Assembly: GCA_023333565.1 (NCBI GenBank)
Contig: JAJKFH010001941.1
Location: 1 to 64,000, forward strand
From: Puffinus mauretanicus
Taxonomy: Eukaryota; Chordata; Aves; Procellariiformes; Procellariidae
DNA: 64,000 nucleotides
Direction: 5' to 3'
The notes beneath the pieces were generated by a model that made no database searches, was not told where the DNA came from, and saw nothing but the letters and a program-made list of their open reading frames with translations. Made by a program: the position numbers and the translations under genes. Numbering within the stretch: the stretch's first letter is position 1; every line of letters begins with the position of its first letter. Below, piece by piece: positions 1-14,296 of this stretch.

Positions 1-3000
1 TGAAAACTTCCACATTTCCCCTGAGAGTCCAATAAACACTGTAGGGAAACAAAAATGTTCTAGGTCTATGACAGCCAAAACACTCCATGGTTGGTGCAAA
101 GTTAACATGAATGTGTGGTGCAATTTTGTTGGTGTGAATTAAAGTGGAATTGGGAATCAAAGTATCTAAGTGCATACCTTGCAGATTGACATGGTATTTT
201 ATTGAGTAATCAGTGCTTTTTCCCTAATAACATAACTGTACAACAAATACTTTCTGACGGGAAAACTTAGAATTGTTGTCTTCCAACTATTGTGCACTGA
301 AAATAAGAATGTAAACAAATTATTTAATACGTAGAAGCAGGGTAAAAACTAATATCTTGCCAAGGACATGACCAGGGTAATTTTATGCTCATCGGTCCCC
401 ACTTTTCTTTCATAACAAAATCTCATGTCTGCTACAACAGGAGGAGGAGACTCGAGTCCTGGCTGCAAAGCTCCACCAGATGTGAGACCGGGGAAGAAGG
501 GGTGAGACTGAGCATTGACTAGGACAGCGGTGTCACCTAAACTAATGAAACACTGGTGGGAGTGAAAAAAACCATGAGTCTAAGCATCTCTGCTTACAAG
601 GTTCCCAATTTGGAAGAGCTGTATTAAGAAGCATAAAAGAAAAGAAGAGACCTGGATACTAGGTATGAGAGGAAACCAGGGGCTGGCTGTCCCTGCTGAG
701 GCACCTTGGTGTGTCCTCCTGGGGGGCCACCATGTTTCCCACCCAAATCGCATGGCAGTCCTTGCTGACACCTCACTGATACACCTGCTCCACCTCAGCG
801 TTTCCCGCTTAAACCCGGCGCTGCCCCCTCAGAGGCACTTGGTGCTCCCCACCCGAACCCTGGTGCTGCGGTGCCCAGTGTTTCCCACACTAGCCCCAGA
901 CCCTGCCCCAGCATCACCTCAGGGCTGGCCCTCAGCCCCTGTGGCCCTCAGCCCCGGGGCCGGCTCCTGCCCCTCCGCAGCCCTGGGGTGTTTCCCACCT
1001 CAAGCCCAATCCAGCTGTGCCAGAGTGGGACCCTGCGGGAGGAGGGAGTCCCCTCCATGGGCCTGAAGAGCGCTGGCCCCACACCTCACCCCCTCCCCAT
1101 AAGCCAGCCCCGATGGGGATCCCTACAGCCCGTGCCCCTGCTTGCAGAGCTCCAGTCTCTCCATCCCCCATGGAGGCAGGGAACGTGCCTCCTCGCTGCG
1201 CCCAGCAGCCTGTCCATGACCCACAGCAGGCATCAGTGCCGAGGCAGTGACACCCCCGGGCACCCTTCAGTGCCACCGCCGTGTTGCTGCTTCCTTGTAA
1301 GTAAGGTGATTTTATGTTGGAACCATGTTGCTTAAGTGTAAATGCAAAGGACAGAACATTTATTTATTCTTATTTTATTCTTATTTCTTAATTTATTTTG
1401 CACAGGAGCTGAAATAAGTGAATTCTACATGCCAGAAAAGGCCTTCATGCCAGGTACCAAATCTGCTAGCAGAATGGACCAGGATCAGCTCTTGTGCATA
1501 AGAAAATGTCTCTCCTATTCCTTGCCTATACGTGTTCCAAGCGTGAAGTCATTAGGGTTCAGAGAGCTTTCTAGTGGCCAAAGATCTTCCCCTCTGAACA
1601 GCTATAAAAATGACATCATTCTGAGAGGGTGATCAGATTTATTTTTAATGTGGATAAGCAGCATGCATTTCCTTCTTCTCAGAAGCAGCTGAACCATCTG
1701 GGCTGAGATTTCCCTCCCCCAACCCTCTATGTTTGAGACACATGCTTCAGTGGAGAAGTTTAGCTTAAATAATTGCTGTTTAGCAAAAGCATACACTATT
1801 GGGGGAAAAAAAAGCAAACCAAAGCTCTTATAATTCTGGTAATTTTTGTAAAGGGTGCTAATACTAGGCCAGCACATAAGCACATTATTAATAGATGACT
1901 TTGTCTCTCTTTGTATGCCCTAATGGCTAAGAGGCAGACAGATGAGGGAGAGGATAGGACGAGAAGTAATAAATGTCCTTGTGTAGAAAATCAGCTGGAG
2001 ATCAGGCGAGTCCTGGTCTTTGGGTACATATTTTTACCATCTTCAGAAGAGAGAGATAATGGTGGGCAACACTTCACCGTATGTGTTTCGTTCTCTCCTC
2101 CTCAAGGTTAGTTACACTTTTTCCTTCATTCTGCAGTCTGCTATAAGGGCTATGTTGCTGAATTGCAGTCTCCCATTGACAAAAGGACACTGTATAAGCT
2201 ACTCTAAATCACCCATTAATGCCTCTAAGGGTAATGACCACCAGCCCACTGAAAACATACATGTAGTAACACTAGCCACATGAAATGCCACTGGCTCTAT
2301 CACCTTTCCTCTGAGTTTCTGCTATTTTCATTTTTCCTTGTAGTCGCATTGTAGGTGCATTGGATGATCTGCACCTCTGTAGAGTAGAAACTGGACCATT
2401 TCCCTGATATTTGGCTTGGTTTCTTCATTATATCATTGCCAACAGAACGCTTCCTGCTCTTGCTCTTATGTACCATGAATGATGGCGATAAAAGGATGTG
2501 TGCAATTACTAAGCACACTACAGAAGGGAACTGGATGTAGGCACCAGCCCTTAACTTAGCTCTCTTGTTTTGTTACCTTCTTAGGTGTAACTAGTATACA
2601 TAGAAAATTAAAACACTTTTTCAGTGAGGCTATGAAAAAATATTCCTATTAACCACTCTAACAGAAGAAAAGAATGATATTTCACTAGAGGCTAGTTAGC
2701 GTGAAACATCCTCAGTGGCAACTCTAATGCATTTTAACTGGTGAAGGTCTCAGCAGAAAACTTAATAGTAGATTTGTGCACAAGCACGAATCTGTGCATG
2801 TGTAACACAATTTATATTTCAGTGAGCAGCACAGCACAAAACAAGAACAGTGTATCTTATTCCGAACAGTAACACGATAATACTAAGAAGACAAGACGGC
2901 TTAGATGTTACACTTCAGAAAACAGAGAAAATAGCCATTGCCTTGTAAAAGGCCTTGTAATTTTCTGCTACATGCCCCTTTTTGCACCAAGACTGAATTG

Positions 3001-4957
3001 CCACACGCTCACATTTGAAAGCTTTGAGATAGCCAGAAAATTCCGTACCGAGGGGTACTGTGCAGGTGGACAAACGCATGAAAATTCTGTGATGCATTTA
3101 AGCACTAGTAACAAAAAATATATATATGGAAACTGTACACTGTAACTTTTGACTTGCATTTCTTGTGGCATGTTTCCACCTTGTTACACCTTGTGTTGTG
3201 CTGCATGCATGTTACTATTAAGACAGAACAACAAAAACCTGTTTTAGTGCGGTTTATGAAGTTCTGCTGGGTTGGACCCCACTATTCCCAAGGCAAGAGC
3301 TACCCCTTTTCTCTTTGTCTGGCTCAGCATCGTTCTCCTTCTCTACATCAGTTCTCTATAGCAATAATAACCCATTTGGTCATAATAACAGAAAAAATTC
3401 TGGGGCTACACTGAGACTGACCCATGGTAGATGAATGTGCTATAGCTCCTTCCTGGCCTGAGCATGCCGTTATTATTGCCGTAAAGAAAAACTCACCAAA
3501 ATATAGGGCTAGTATATGTTTGCACATATCGTAAACACTCATGCTGACATGGCACAGGCTTAGCATATGACTCAAAAATAATTGTGGGTCCACCAGTTTA
3601 GATATAAACTTCACGCTTTGATGCGTATTCTTCTTGACTGTATAACACTCCTGTGTCCTCTTTAAATAATAAAGGAACCTGGGCACTTTTGCAGGTTAGA
3701 AAACACTGGAATATCAGAAACTTTTCTACTGACTTCCCATGTTCATGGGCTGTTGGATTTCTCAGACAGAAGAAATAATGCAGTTCTGCTGCACATGGGA
3801 TTTATTAGAGAAACTGTGCCGGGACTGTGGCAGCAGTAGGAGCAATAATGGGAAGTTCATATTGTTCCAATTTTTTTATTCTCCATTATCGGAGGAGACA
3901 TACTAAGAGACACTCTGCTTGTATCACCTTGTGAATGAGGATAATTTTGTAGCTGGCAGGAAGAATTTTCCCTTTCATTAGAAGTAGGCCAGAAGTTCCC
4001 AGATAGGAGAGTTATGCATAAAAAAATACTGTTCTCCTATGTGGGCCATATCGGGCTTGTTAGCTATGGCTGCAGAGTACCATGGATTATTCCGTGCATG
4101 AGCCTTCAACACAGCCAGGGGAGATTTGCCTTCATTAGATAAAATTCTGTCTTTCCTGCGAATAAAATAAATATATGAAGAAGGTGTTGCAAATAAACTG
4201 TCCTGCAAACTTCCTGGGAAAATCATTGGAAAATGATTTTTTGTTGGAAAAGAAATTAATCATCACCATTTGTCTTTATCTCTGGTAAATGCACGTCACT
4301 ATTCTGCAGAATAAACCTGCATGCATACGTCATGTCTTAGATGCTGACTGTTTTCCCTACCTGTTTGATGTTTCCCCTTTCATGTGATACAGACTTGGGG
4401 CTTGATCCACCTGCTGTGACATCTGTGGAGCTAGATAAGAGCCTTACAAGCCTCACTCAGAACTGGTATAGGTTATTTTAAACAATGTAAAAATAATTGT
4501 CGTCTTAGCTTAAATGACTTTTGTAAGGCATCAAATACTTGATAACTTGAATAAAATTATGTGGGCTATCTTCATGATACTCTTAATAGAGCTTCCCCTC
4601 CAAAGAAATACTTAGTGTTTTATCTTCTAGTACAAGCAGTAGAGTCACATTAAACAGAGAATGTGTTGTTCTTCTCTGTAATGATATACTCTGAAAATAG
4701 ACATTAGCCTTTGCGCTTGCAGAACGTGTAAATTCACTTGATTTCTTTCAAACAAAGCTCAGTTTGCTGTGGGAAAAGCTTGGTGTCTTTGCTTGAAAAC
4801 GGGCTAAATTGCAATAGCAACCTTTACTTGGCCTTGCACCATGGTGCCAGCATGCTAAACAAATAGAAATGCTGCATAGCAAAAGATGCATAAAAAGAAT
4901 AAAATAAACAGTTTGGCATTATAAATTGTAGCACTTACCATGCACTTGACAAATAAC
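1..4957. other. Non-coding, AT-rich; no gene seen
   Basis: Apart from the GC-rich block at 690-1300, I recognise no gene, RNA or mobile element. Open frames are under 115 codons outside that block and show no domain. Confidence 0.7.
690..1300. other. Isolated GC-rich block, unclassified
   Basis: About 600 bp of C-rich + strand sequence within AT-rich flanks. The word GTTTCCC recurs near 734, 800, 879 and 989, suggesting a degenerate tandem structure with units of roughly 70-110 bp. Overlapping open frames exist in several phases (for example + 871-1335), as expected in GC-rich low-complexity DNA, and none shows a recognisable domain. It ends beside a good donor-like GTAAGT at 1297-1302. It could be a decayed GC-rich repeat or a non-coding exon. 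I cannot tell which. Confidence 0.5.
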
Positions 4958-6183
4958 AGAATCATAGAATCATAGAATCATAGAGTCATAGAATACCAGG
5001 TTGGAAGGGACCTCATGGATCATCTGATCCAACTTTTCTTGGCAAAAGCACAGTCTAGACAAGATGGCCCAGCACCCTGTCCAGCCAAATCTTAAAAGTG
5101 TCCGATGTTGGGGAATCCACCACTTCCCTGGGGAGATTATTCCAATGGCTGATTGTTCTCATTGTGAAAAATTTTCCTCTTGTGTCCAGTCGGAATTTCC
5201 CCAGGAGTAACTTGTACCCATTACCCCTCATCTTTTCCATGTGACTCCTTGTAAAAAGGCAGTCTCCATCTTCTTTATAGCCACCCTTTAGATACTGGAA
5301 CATGGTGATAAGGTCTCCCCTAAGTCTTCTTTTCTCAAGGCTGAACAAACCTAGTTCTCTCAGCTTTTCCTCATATGGCAGGCTTCCCAGTCCTTTGATC
5401 ATCTTTGTGGCCCTCCTCTGGACTCTCTCCAGCCTGTCCACATCTTCTTTGCATAGCGGGGACCAAATCTGAACACAATATTCCAGGTGTGGCCTGAAAA
5501 GTGCTGAGTAGAGCGTAATAATGACTTCTTTATCTCTGCTGGTGATGCCCTTGTTGATGCAACCCAGCATCTTGTTGGCTTTCTTTGCCGCAGCAGCACA
5601 CTGTTCACTCATATTGAGCTTGTTGTCCATCAGGACCCCCAGGTCCCTTTCCACAGCTGGGTAGATCCCAGCCTGTGCTGCACTTGTAGAGGTTCTTGTT
5701 AGCCCACTCTTCCAGCCTATCCAGGTCTTCCTGCAAGGTGGTTCTCCCTTCCAAAGTGTCCACTTCTCCACTCAGTTTGGTATCATTGGCAAACTTCATC
5801 AGGGTACACTTGATCCCTTCATCCAGATCACTTATGAAAATATTAAACAGCATTGGGCCCAATATCCATCCCTGGGGGACTCCACTTGTGACAGGTGCCA
5901 GTTTGAAAAGGAGCTGTTTACCACCACCCTCTGGGTGCGGCCTGTCAGCAGTTCTTCACCCACCGCACGGACCACTTGCCTAGACCGTAAGGCATCAGTT
6001 TCTCTAGGAGGAGGCTGTGGGAAACTGTATCAAAAGCCTTGGAGAAATTCAGGAGACAATGTCCACTGCTCGCCCCACATCAGCCAAGCAGGTTACTTTG
6101 TCGTAGAAGACCATCAGGTTTGTCAAGCACGATTTGCTCTTGGTGAATTGGGCTTTTCCCAATCACGTGCTTCATGATTGAGC
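4958..6183 (-). mobile_element. CR1 LINE, 5'-truncated, decayed reverse-transcriptase ORF2
   Basis: Minus-strand CR1 non-LTR retrotransposon. Its 3' end (low coordinate) is the octamer tail (repeated TCATAGAA on the + strand, 4959-4993) preceded by the usual 3' UTR. Minus frames 5771-5055 and 5862-5605 carry recognisable CR1 reverse-transcriptase C-terminal sequence, with motifs such as [58 protein letters not shown] and HWNNLPREVV. Further 5', to about 6176, earlier RT sequence (AFDTVSH-like) is broken by stops. The element is dead. The catalytic F-A-D-D box reads F-A-N-D near 5784-5793. The part between the RT box and DLGVLMD has lost sequence and shifts frame near 5690. It appears 5'-truncated at about 6180. 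Confidence 0.93.
5055..5862 (-). pseudogene. CR1 reverse transcriptase fragment (inactive)
   Basis: Two overlapping minus frames together cover the C-terminal RT and thumb region of CR1 ORF2. The first (5862 down to about 5690) covers the FAND box and the helix after it. The second (about 5700 to 5055) covers [15 protein letters not shown] to the C-terminal HLV. A frameshift with loss of about 30 residues separates them. With the catalytic Asp replaced by Asn, no active enzyme can be expected. Confidence 0.85.
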
Positions 6184-6222
6184 ATGAGGGGTAACATGAT
6201 TGAGCATGACGTGAGGGGTAAC
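6174..6222 (+). repeat. Imperfect tandem duplication at CR1 edge
   Basis: Two adjacent copies of ATGATTGAGCATG...GGGGTAAC occupy 6174-6195 (22 bp) and 6196-6222 (27 bp, with a 5-bp insertion). The duplication sits at the apparent 5' truncation point of the CR1 copy. Confidence 0.8.
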
Positions 6223-9200
6223 AGCCTTGCCGTCAGCAGACTTGCAGGACCCTGTCACGCTCCGTTTCTGCTCTGCTACACCACGTACTTACCCTGGCAG
6301 CTGAGGGGAAAGCATCAAGCAGTGCTCTGTTGTAGACCATGCAGAGCAATTGAGCTGGTCAGCAAGGCTTCTCCAAGCAGTTTTCGGTTGAACCTGCCAT
6401 TTTGATTCAGTCTTTTTCTGCAAAAAGTGGCACCAGTTTGGGCAAAATTTCTCACAAATAACAACAAAGAAATTAGAAATGGAGCTTCATTGAAAGAAAG
6501 TGTATTTGTTTTAGAAAACTTGAGAAATTGTATAAAACCAAATTTCATTACATTCTTACATTAATTCATGACATCGTAGAATTGTATGACATGGTATTAT
6601 TTTTATGAAGAAGTTTGGAACAGTAGTAAAGTAATATGTTATGGTATGAAACATTGTTATAATGAAAGTAATACATCAAAAGTACAATGCTTATTTTTAA
6701 AATGTATTTTTTTTTAGTTAACTATCTAGATGACAGTATGTCACACTTTTTGTGAGAAAGGTATTTTTAAAATTGGCTTTGCTTCCATTTCCAAAGAAAT
6801 GGAGAAGATGAAAAATTTTCATGAATGAAAAATTCTGTGTTTTAACCATTTCTAATACCAATAATCCTTAAAAAAAGAGCATTCATTAATAACTATATAG
6901 AAAGGCCAAATTAAGCCCCACAATATTCTGTTAAAAATATTATCCTTATTTGAAAACAAAGGAAGGTAAGGCAAGTAAAATCTTATTTTATCCAACAAAC
7001 ATGAGCATTCCCTGTGATTTCACCTGAAAAACTAGAAGAAATTTGGTGCAAATAGCTCAGGAAACATGGAGTTCCCAGATAATGTGATATGCCGTGTTAC
7101 TGGCTCATGATTTTATAGTAATTGCAATAATTGATGCTTGCTTTAACTGTATGAGGTTATTTCTAGCATTAAGTAGTATTCTTAAAGAAAAATTATTCAT
7201 CCTAAAGAAAAGACAGTCCATGTTTGTATATGAACACAAAAGACATTCATGGGCTTCTAGTTTGTGTAAAAATGATTATTTCTGTTAGAACATTTTTAAA
7301 AATATCATGTCAGTGGGAAGAATGGTTTCCATGTTATTATCCTAGCTTTTGTAACATTTCTTTTAAATGTCCCACATCATATATTAATGGATTTTCTTAT
7401 AACATCTCTGAAGCTAAGGACAGAATATTTCTTTTACTGTAGTTCCCATCAGGATTTCAAAAGAAATGTTTCTGAATGAGTGTATAGTCTTCTAATGTAC
7501 CTGAGAGTTTGAACAAACCCTCTGTTTCCAAAATGTTGTCTTCAATGAACAAAGGAAAAAAAAAATGAAGATTTAAAGCTTTATGGGGACAATGCAAGCT
7601 GTTGCAGGTATTTCAACTTATAAACAAGATTAAATTAAGAGCCGTAAACCATATGAGATTACTCCAATTTTGAACGATAACTGTGCTCTTCCGTATAAAA
7701 CCAGTTCCTCTACAAAAGCTAATTTCTTTCCTTGAACATCTGTAGAAGACAGTATTATCCCTGCATGCTTTACATCTCAAGCACTTTTCAACTCGCATAG
7801 TGCTGCAATTAACCTAGAATGTTAATTGCCTATTGGAAAGTTTTTTCAAACTAATTTTTTTATTCAAAAATCACAACTGTAGAAGATGAGGCAGCCAATG
7901 CTATCAGAGAAACAGCTGCTATGTGCACTCTGTTAAATAGTACATGCTAGGACTTTTTTTTCTTGCTGATTTGATCTGTAGTAGGTTGAACATACCAACA
8001 GAAATAATGAAAAATGTATCAGGGGTATGATTTAAGGATTACTTTGCAGTCTTGGTATACAGAAGGGAAAAAAGGATTCAGTATCAGGTAAATTTGCACT
8101 AAGCAGCAATAAGGGCAAAATTCTGTCTTGATGCCCATGGATGAGTTTTGGTGCAAAAGTGAATGTTTTCAGCAAAGCTTCTAGTGTTTCTTGTACCACT
8201 GAAGCTACTAAAAAGGTTGCTCTAACTTCAGTGCATCAAGGACTGAAGGCAGAGTGCTGCTCTTCACACTCATGCCTCCCCACGGGCAGCCATCAGCAAA
8301 CCATGAAAATAGGGACCACATCAAAGGTCCTGTCATCCTCCTGGTAAGGAAGAGTCCTACTGTAGGAGGTTGCACAAGATTTTTTGTCCATGAACACTTC
8401 CAAGAAGCACTGTACAGCACAATCCACCCAGCATACTCCCACTGGGAAATCGGGTGGTCTCAAAGTAGAGAATGGCATTATCCTTATACATTTTGCATTC
8501 CTTTTATAGACATATAAAGAAAGCTTGTGTCTAGAAACTGCGTTATTCTCTATTAATTTATATGATTCGTAGAATAAATTTGTACTGTTTCTACTTCAAA
8601 TCTTCAAAGGTTTTGTTCCAAGCATTTTTTTTATAGGACCTTTATACAACGTCTTGCTAAGATGCACTACCTGTGCTTTCCTGCAACATAATTCCTTCAT
8701 AAACTTGCCACGCTTCTGTATCATTCCCTTCCAGTCTTCATTTATATTTGCTTCTTATAGAAAGCAAGTAACGAAGATCCCATCTGTCTTTGAAGGTGAT
8801 ATAGCAAAATGTTCACAGCTAAAATACAACAGGAATACTTTTCCACAAAGAAATGTTGTTTTGTCTGTGAGCACTGACAATAGCTGTCTTGACTCATATA
8901 ATACATACATGTACTTGAAGAATCTCACATATAGATAAAAAATGAGTCAGGTTTCAAAGTGATATAGAAAAAATCAGCACGAGGAAGTACAGCCCGACAG
9001 TTGCATTTCTACATCTTTTGAAGACACAGGCTACCTTACGCAATACGTTTAGATATACGAGTCATCTATCTATCAGTCAGACCTGTAACTGTTCACATAG
9101 CCTATTGACCTGTAGTTAGGCACTTGAGCCAGCTCTGATTTTAAGAGAAAATAAAGCAGGCATGTGGCCATGGACGTATTGAGATGAAAACCAGAGTTGA

Positions 9201-12200
9201 CTCAACAGTGACCAAGCTGCAGAAAAATACATCTGTAACAGTGTTCCTTTAGCACGTCATAAAACCAAGATACATCCGAAATTAATGGCTGAAGAATACA
9301 CTGATGGCAAATTAGTTTGGGGACCTTTTCTGACATGCTGAATGTTCAGATTGTTTGATGCTAACATTTTACTCCTGTCAGTAAATAAGGATAAAAAAAC
9401 CCCATGGCATATATAATTCCATGCTTCATCTTTTGTTTCAAAGGCTTGGAAAATGGTTCAGTATAGACAAAGCACAGCTTTTGTATGAATGTCTAAACAA
9501 GGAAACTGCAGTTTGTTGAAACTAAGCTCCTTTGGAATAGTTCTGTCAATTAAACCGTATCAATAATGGATTATTTTCCTGAATTTCTAGAAAGTAAGCT
9601 GGCTAAAAGTCCTCAAAGTCACTGTCTCTTCCATCTAGGCCATTTCATTCTCATGCTTTAAAAGAGAACATCATTACAATTCCTGCTAGGATTTTCCCCT
9701 CCCTCTCCTACTCACTAGGGATGCCTCCGCTGGTCCTGAAGACAGACTCGCAAGGAAAATCAATAGTAGCTGCTCCTCTGTGTGTATAAGCTAGGCTACT
9801 TCTACCTATGAACGGATATCTTTTTTTTTCTCTTTCTACATACCCCTCTTCTGCACTTCTAGCCAAGGATGACAAACATTTACATTATCAGTCAGAGTAG
9901 AGGATGAGATTTGCTCAAGAAGCCTTTCGAAACTAAATCATACAAATGGATAATTAATAAAGAAGAAATTCACTAGCACTTTTTTTTTGTTCAGGTGGCT
10001 ATAAAGATAATGATCTTATCTCCTATGAATAACTTGTACAAAACTCTTTCAAAAGTGCTGCACAATTTGTTAATGTGTTGAAGGACGTTCAACTAAGTAA
10101 AATAACTAAACATTTTTATCACACCTTTTTCATGTCTTTTTAGCAGCTAAAATGTGCAGAAGAACTCTAAAAACTGTGGTAACAAGATATATGAGCTATT
10201 TTTTGGAACTCTCTTCATCCTTTAGATACACAAAGAAATTTAATAAAATGAATCACTGTATACAGTGTCACACTTTGAAAAACATAGCCAGAAAGGGACA
10301 TTTCTGGTATCTTATCTAACCCAGAGCAGAAATCAACGAATATAATGAGCATTTCTTAAATAGCATTAGCTTAACAGGTGGTTACAGAATCGGTCCTTCT
10401 GCAGATCAGTCACACCAGTATAATTCCAGCAAATCCAAGTGCTCCTAATTGGAATGTATTGCCAATAGCTCCCTGCTTTGGGGAGCTCTGTGTGAGCAGC
10501 TGTCTGGGGGCAGGTCTGATGATTTCTGTAGTACCACACAGAGAGGGGAGGGGAAGATGCTTACTTAGACAACTCTGACCCAAGACCCAAGTATACTCAG
10601 TGGGACCTCTTACTTCGAGGACAGCAGAATTTAAAAGAAACCAAGATTCTAAAGTACACAGACATTTATAGGTATAATTAATATTTTCTCAGTGGTTATG
10701 TCTTTTTCTTAAGCGCCGACTTCAAAGATTATAAAAGGAAGTCAAGTACTTCTTTAGAAAGTATCCTTCCCAATTGCCTGGTCCTCAAATCACTCACTAC
10801 CACACAAGCCTATCAAGAGCTGTCACACAGACCAGGCATAGGGCGAAGGCAGCCACAAGTGTTTCGGTTACAACAGATGCATAAAACTTCAGGCATCATA
10901 GATCTGTTGTGTTTTCAACTCCCTTTGGATTTACCATTGGAATAAACAGGGATTGTTGGGCTTAGTTGCCAGAACCTAAAATCCTATGCTGGACTGCTGG
11001 TTTTTTTTTGTGCTGAGCAACCTGTGCATGCAAACCCCATGAGCCCACTTATGCAAGGAAAAGCAGCTTGCTCCAAATTAACAACCTTTGTCTCAGTTGA
11101 GTTATTATTTAGGTTTAAAAAATGAAGACAAAACTTTCAGCAGAACAAGTAAGTTGCCTTGTGCACATGCTGTTTTAGGAGAAGGCTCTTGCTTATGCAG
11201 CTTCCCTGAGGAATTAACTCCCTGGTACCACAGTTTTCTGAGGTGGACCTAAAGCTCTAGGTGCCTTAGCATGAACACTGTATTTGAATTTCAAATAAGA
11301 ATTTTTTCTTTTTCAGTGAGAGGGGAATATATTGATTTTAAGATAAATCCTGTCTGAGGAGAGAAGGCAGCCCACTAAGCAGCACAAGGGATCTGCATAA
11401 GCATATTAATAATGCAATTATTATAACCCAACAAACAAGACAGAGTGAGCAAAATAATTATCTGAACAAGCTGAAATGAGTACAAGCTGAAATTGGTATT
11501 TTACAGCCATAACTGCTGCTGATATATAATTCACGTTCAGGAAAAATAAACTGGAAACTGCAGAGGTAATTTAGGTATGAGTCCTAAAAGAACTTAACTC
11601 TTTACAACCTCCCCAAAAAAAGTGTAGTGAGGAAGAATATCATCAAAATATCACCTTTTGCTCTCAGCTGGAGAGGTGAAAGACAACTAAGCTGGTGGTG
11701 CCAGAAAGCAGCACCATTATGAAGAAGAAATAAGGCCAGTGACTTCTGCAAATTGCTATTGAAACCTCTGAACTCTTGAGTAGTAATCACACATCTGCCC
11801 GCAGGGCCTCAGTTGGTGAATTGTTACCACAGCAAACACCGGTATTAGACATGCACATAGCAATGTTTACACATACACAAATGTTTTTCTTGAATAAAAT
11901 AGAAAATGCATAATAATACTTTCTGAATGATTTTCATATTACTGCCAACAGTTGTAAAACAAGACACAAGGGAGATACAAACACTTTTCCAACAGCTTTC
12001 TACTCTCTGCAAGATGAAGGCTGGGGCAAATGGAGGAAGTGTTCCAATTTTACTTCCTGCTTGAGGAAATCTCACAACTTTAAAGGATGAGTTATTATAA
12101 CTAACTGTAAGTCTTGGCTTCCAGGTTTTTTTTTTTCTTCAGCACTGCCTTTACCTGAAAAAATATGATTATGCATTATACACAAGAGAAACACATTGCA

Positions 12201-12780
12201 TAGCTAGGCAAAAAAAGCTAGGTTAAAAATAACATTTGAGGTTATGAAGTTATGCTTGCATTACAAATAGAAGTTTGGACTTCTGACAATAAACTGAAGA
12301 CTTTCCATAGTTTCTCTTGCCAAGAAAATACCACTGAGTTATATTGACCTTGATTTCTCTTATCATGTCTTTATGCTATTACAGATTTAATGGATATAAC
12401 TGACAAAACATATCCTCCCTGCTAAAGAGATTTTTAGAGGTTTTAAAACACAAAACTCTCACTGTTTAAGGCAGGATTACAAAATTCTCAGATTATTTTT
12501 TGGTGTTTAAGAAAGTTCCAAGAAACCTACAGGAACTCCACAGAGCTCTCTTGTTTTTCAATTAGTCCTGGTGAGAAATAAACAGAAGAATAAGAACTCA
12601 GAAATAGAGGATTCTACTGTAAATTTCCATACGATTCTAATGGCTTTGGGTGGCTGGCCTGCACATGTTTGAAGGAAAAAATGCAAAGAGTGAAGACTAT
12701 TTACGCAAAGTAGTATAGGATAAACAGGAAAATGCAAGCAGCCTCTTAAATTACACCTGGTATAATTAAAAAATATCACG

Positions 12781-12803
12781 TTCTCTCTTTCTCTCTCTCT
12801 CTA
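12781..12803 (+). repeat. CT microsatellite
   Basis: Interrupted run of CT dinucleotides, followed by AT-rich TATATA sequence to about 12838. Confidence 0.85.
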
Positions 12804-14296
12804 TCTGCACATATATAGATTACATGTATATATATTCAAAAAATCTTGCAAAATACCTCATAAAATTGGATAAAGTACACAAGCAGTCTACTGGTTTAGC
12901 ACAGACAAGTGATTCCATTAGCCAAGTAAAACAGGTTCATGTGCTGAGGTCTTTTGAGTAGTGCTCTTCATAGTTTCCAAGAAAAAAATGTTTATCAATC
13001 AGGTTTATCAGAACAGCTCAAAGTTAAAAACAAAATTGAGAATATAAAGCGTCAAATTTTCAATATCTCTCAAATACAACATTTTCAAAACTTTGGAACA
13101 AGATTCGCTGTCAGTTTTGTCGGTAGTCAGATAATTACTGGCAATGAAGTCTCCCCTGAGTTTGAATGCACAGAAAGCAGAAAAAGGCGTTGCACCGAAG
13201 GAAGTCTCCCTTGTCACATCCACCTCCTCCTTAATTTAAAGGACTTTCTCCCAGATACTTTTTCAGAAACAAATGATTTCATTTGCTTATTTCTGACAAG
13301 AATCCAGCTGCAAGCACAGAAGGGTCCAGCAGTTTTTCAGTGCTGGGAATAAGGATCATTTCTTGTGCACTTCAGCATCGGTAGTATAGAGACATTTTTA
13401 CCATTTCAGCTCTGCCATATAATCTAGTGCCTTTACTGAGTATTTATGAAGACCATTGCTACCGTGTTGACATCGATGAAAAAAATCAGTTCATGTGGAA
13501 TTCAAGAAGCTTGTTTTGTCTGTTTAAACCAAAAGTAATTGACTACCTATTTTTTAAACATGTTTTGGAACAAAACCCATGTAATGTACCACAGAAGCAG
13601 AAAGTAAAATTACACTACTGCTGATTTTCACATGGATTTGATTAAATCCTAATTCCTTGGCTTTAAACAGTGAAGTGTTGACTCTTCAGTGGCCTTTTAT
13701 CCTCTTCTCTCAAAAAATTGAACTAGTATAGCCTGGAAATAAGTTGATAAATTTTACTTTGTAGCCAAGGGAGTCAGTAGTTTTTAGATGTTTAGGAAAT
13801 GGTTTAAAACCTTGGTGGTAGAGGTGCACTGTCACCCAGTTTGTATGAAAATGTTTTGTTGATCAAAAGATTATCAGTGTAGTTCAGCATTGGTAACTGA
13901 ACCATGCCGGGGTTGAACACAGGGATGCGTCTTCCTACCAGAAAGGTTCCCGAGCCCTGCACAATTCTGCATCGTCCAGAGCGGGCTTTCCTCAGTCATT
14001 CCTGGGCTGTCTTTGCAAAGAGATGCGCTTGCTGAGAAGGGCAACCCAGGTCACCCATTGCTCTTTTGTAGGGTATGAGCCAATACAGCCAAACCAGATA
14101 AAGAGAGCAGGAGTACATGTATTCGAAACTTAGGAGCCTGTAGCTGAATTTAATCTGATACCTATTGGGATGTATACAATTATGTGAACACTATTTTTTG
14201 GACAGTGTGAACGAAAATGTTGTGTATGAAAGAGAAGTCATTTATCAGCGAAAATATCAAGTTCCTTGGGATAGCATAGGAATAAAAAGGTATGTC

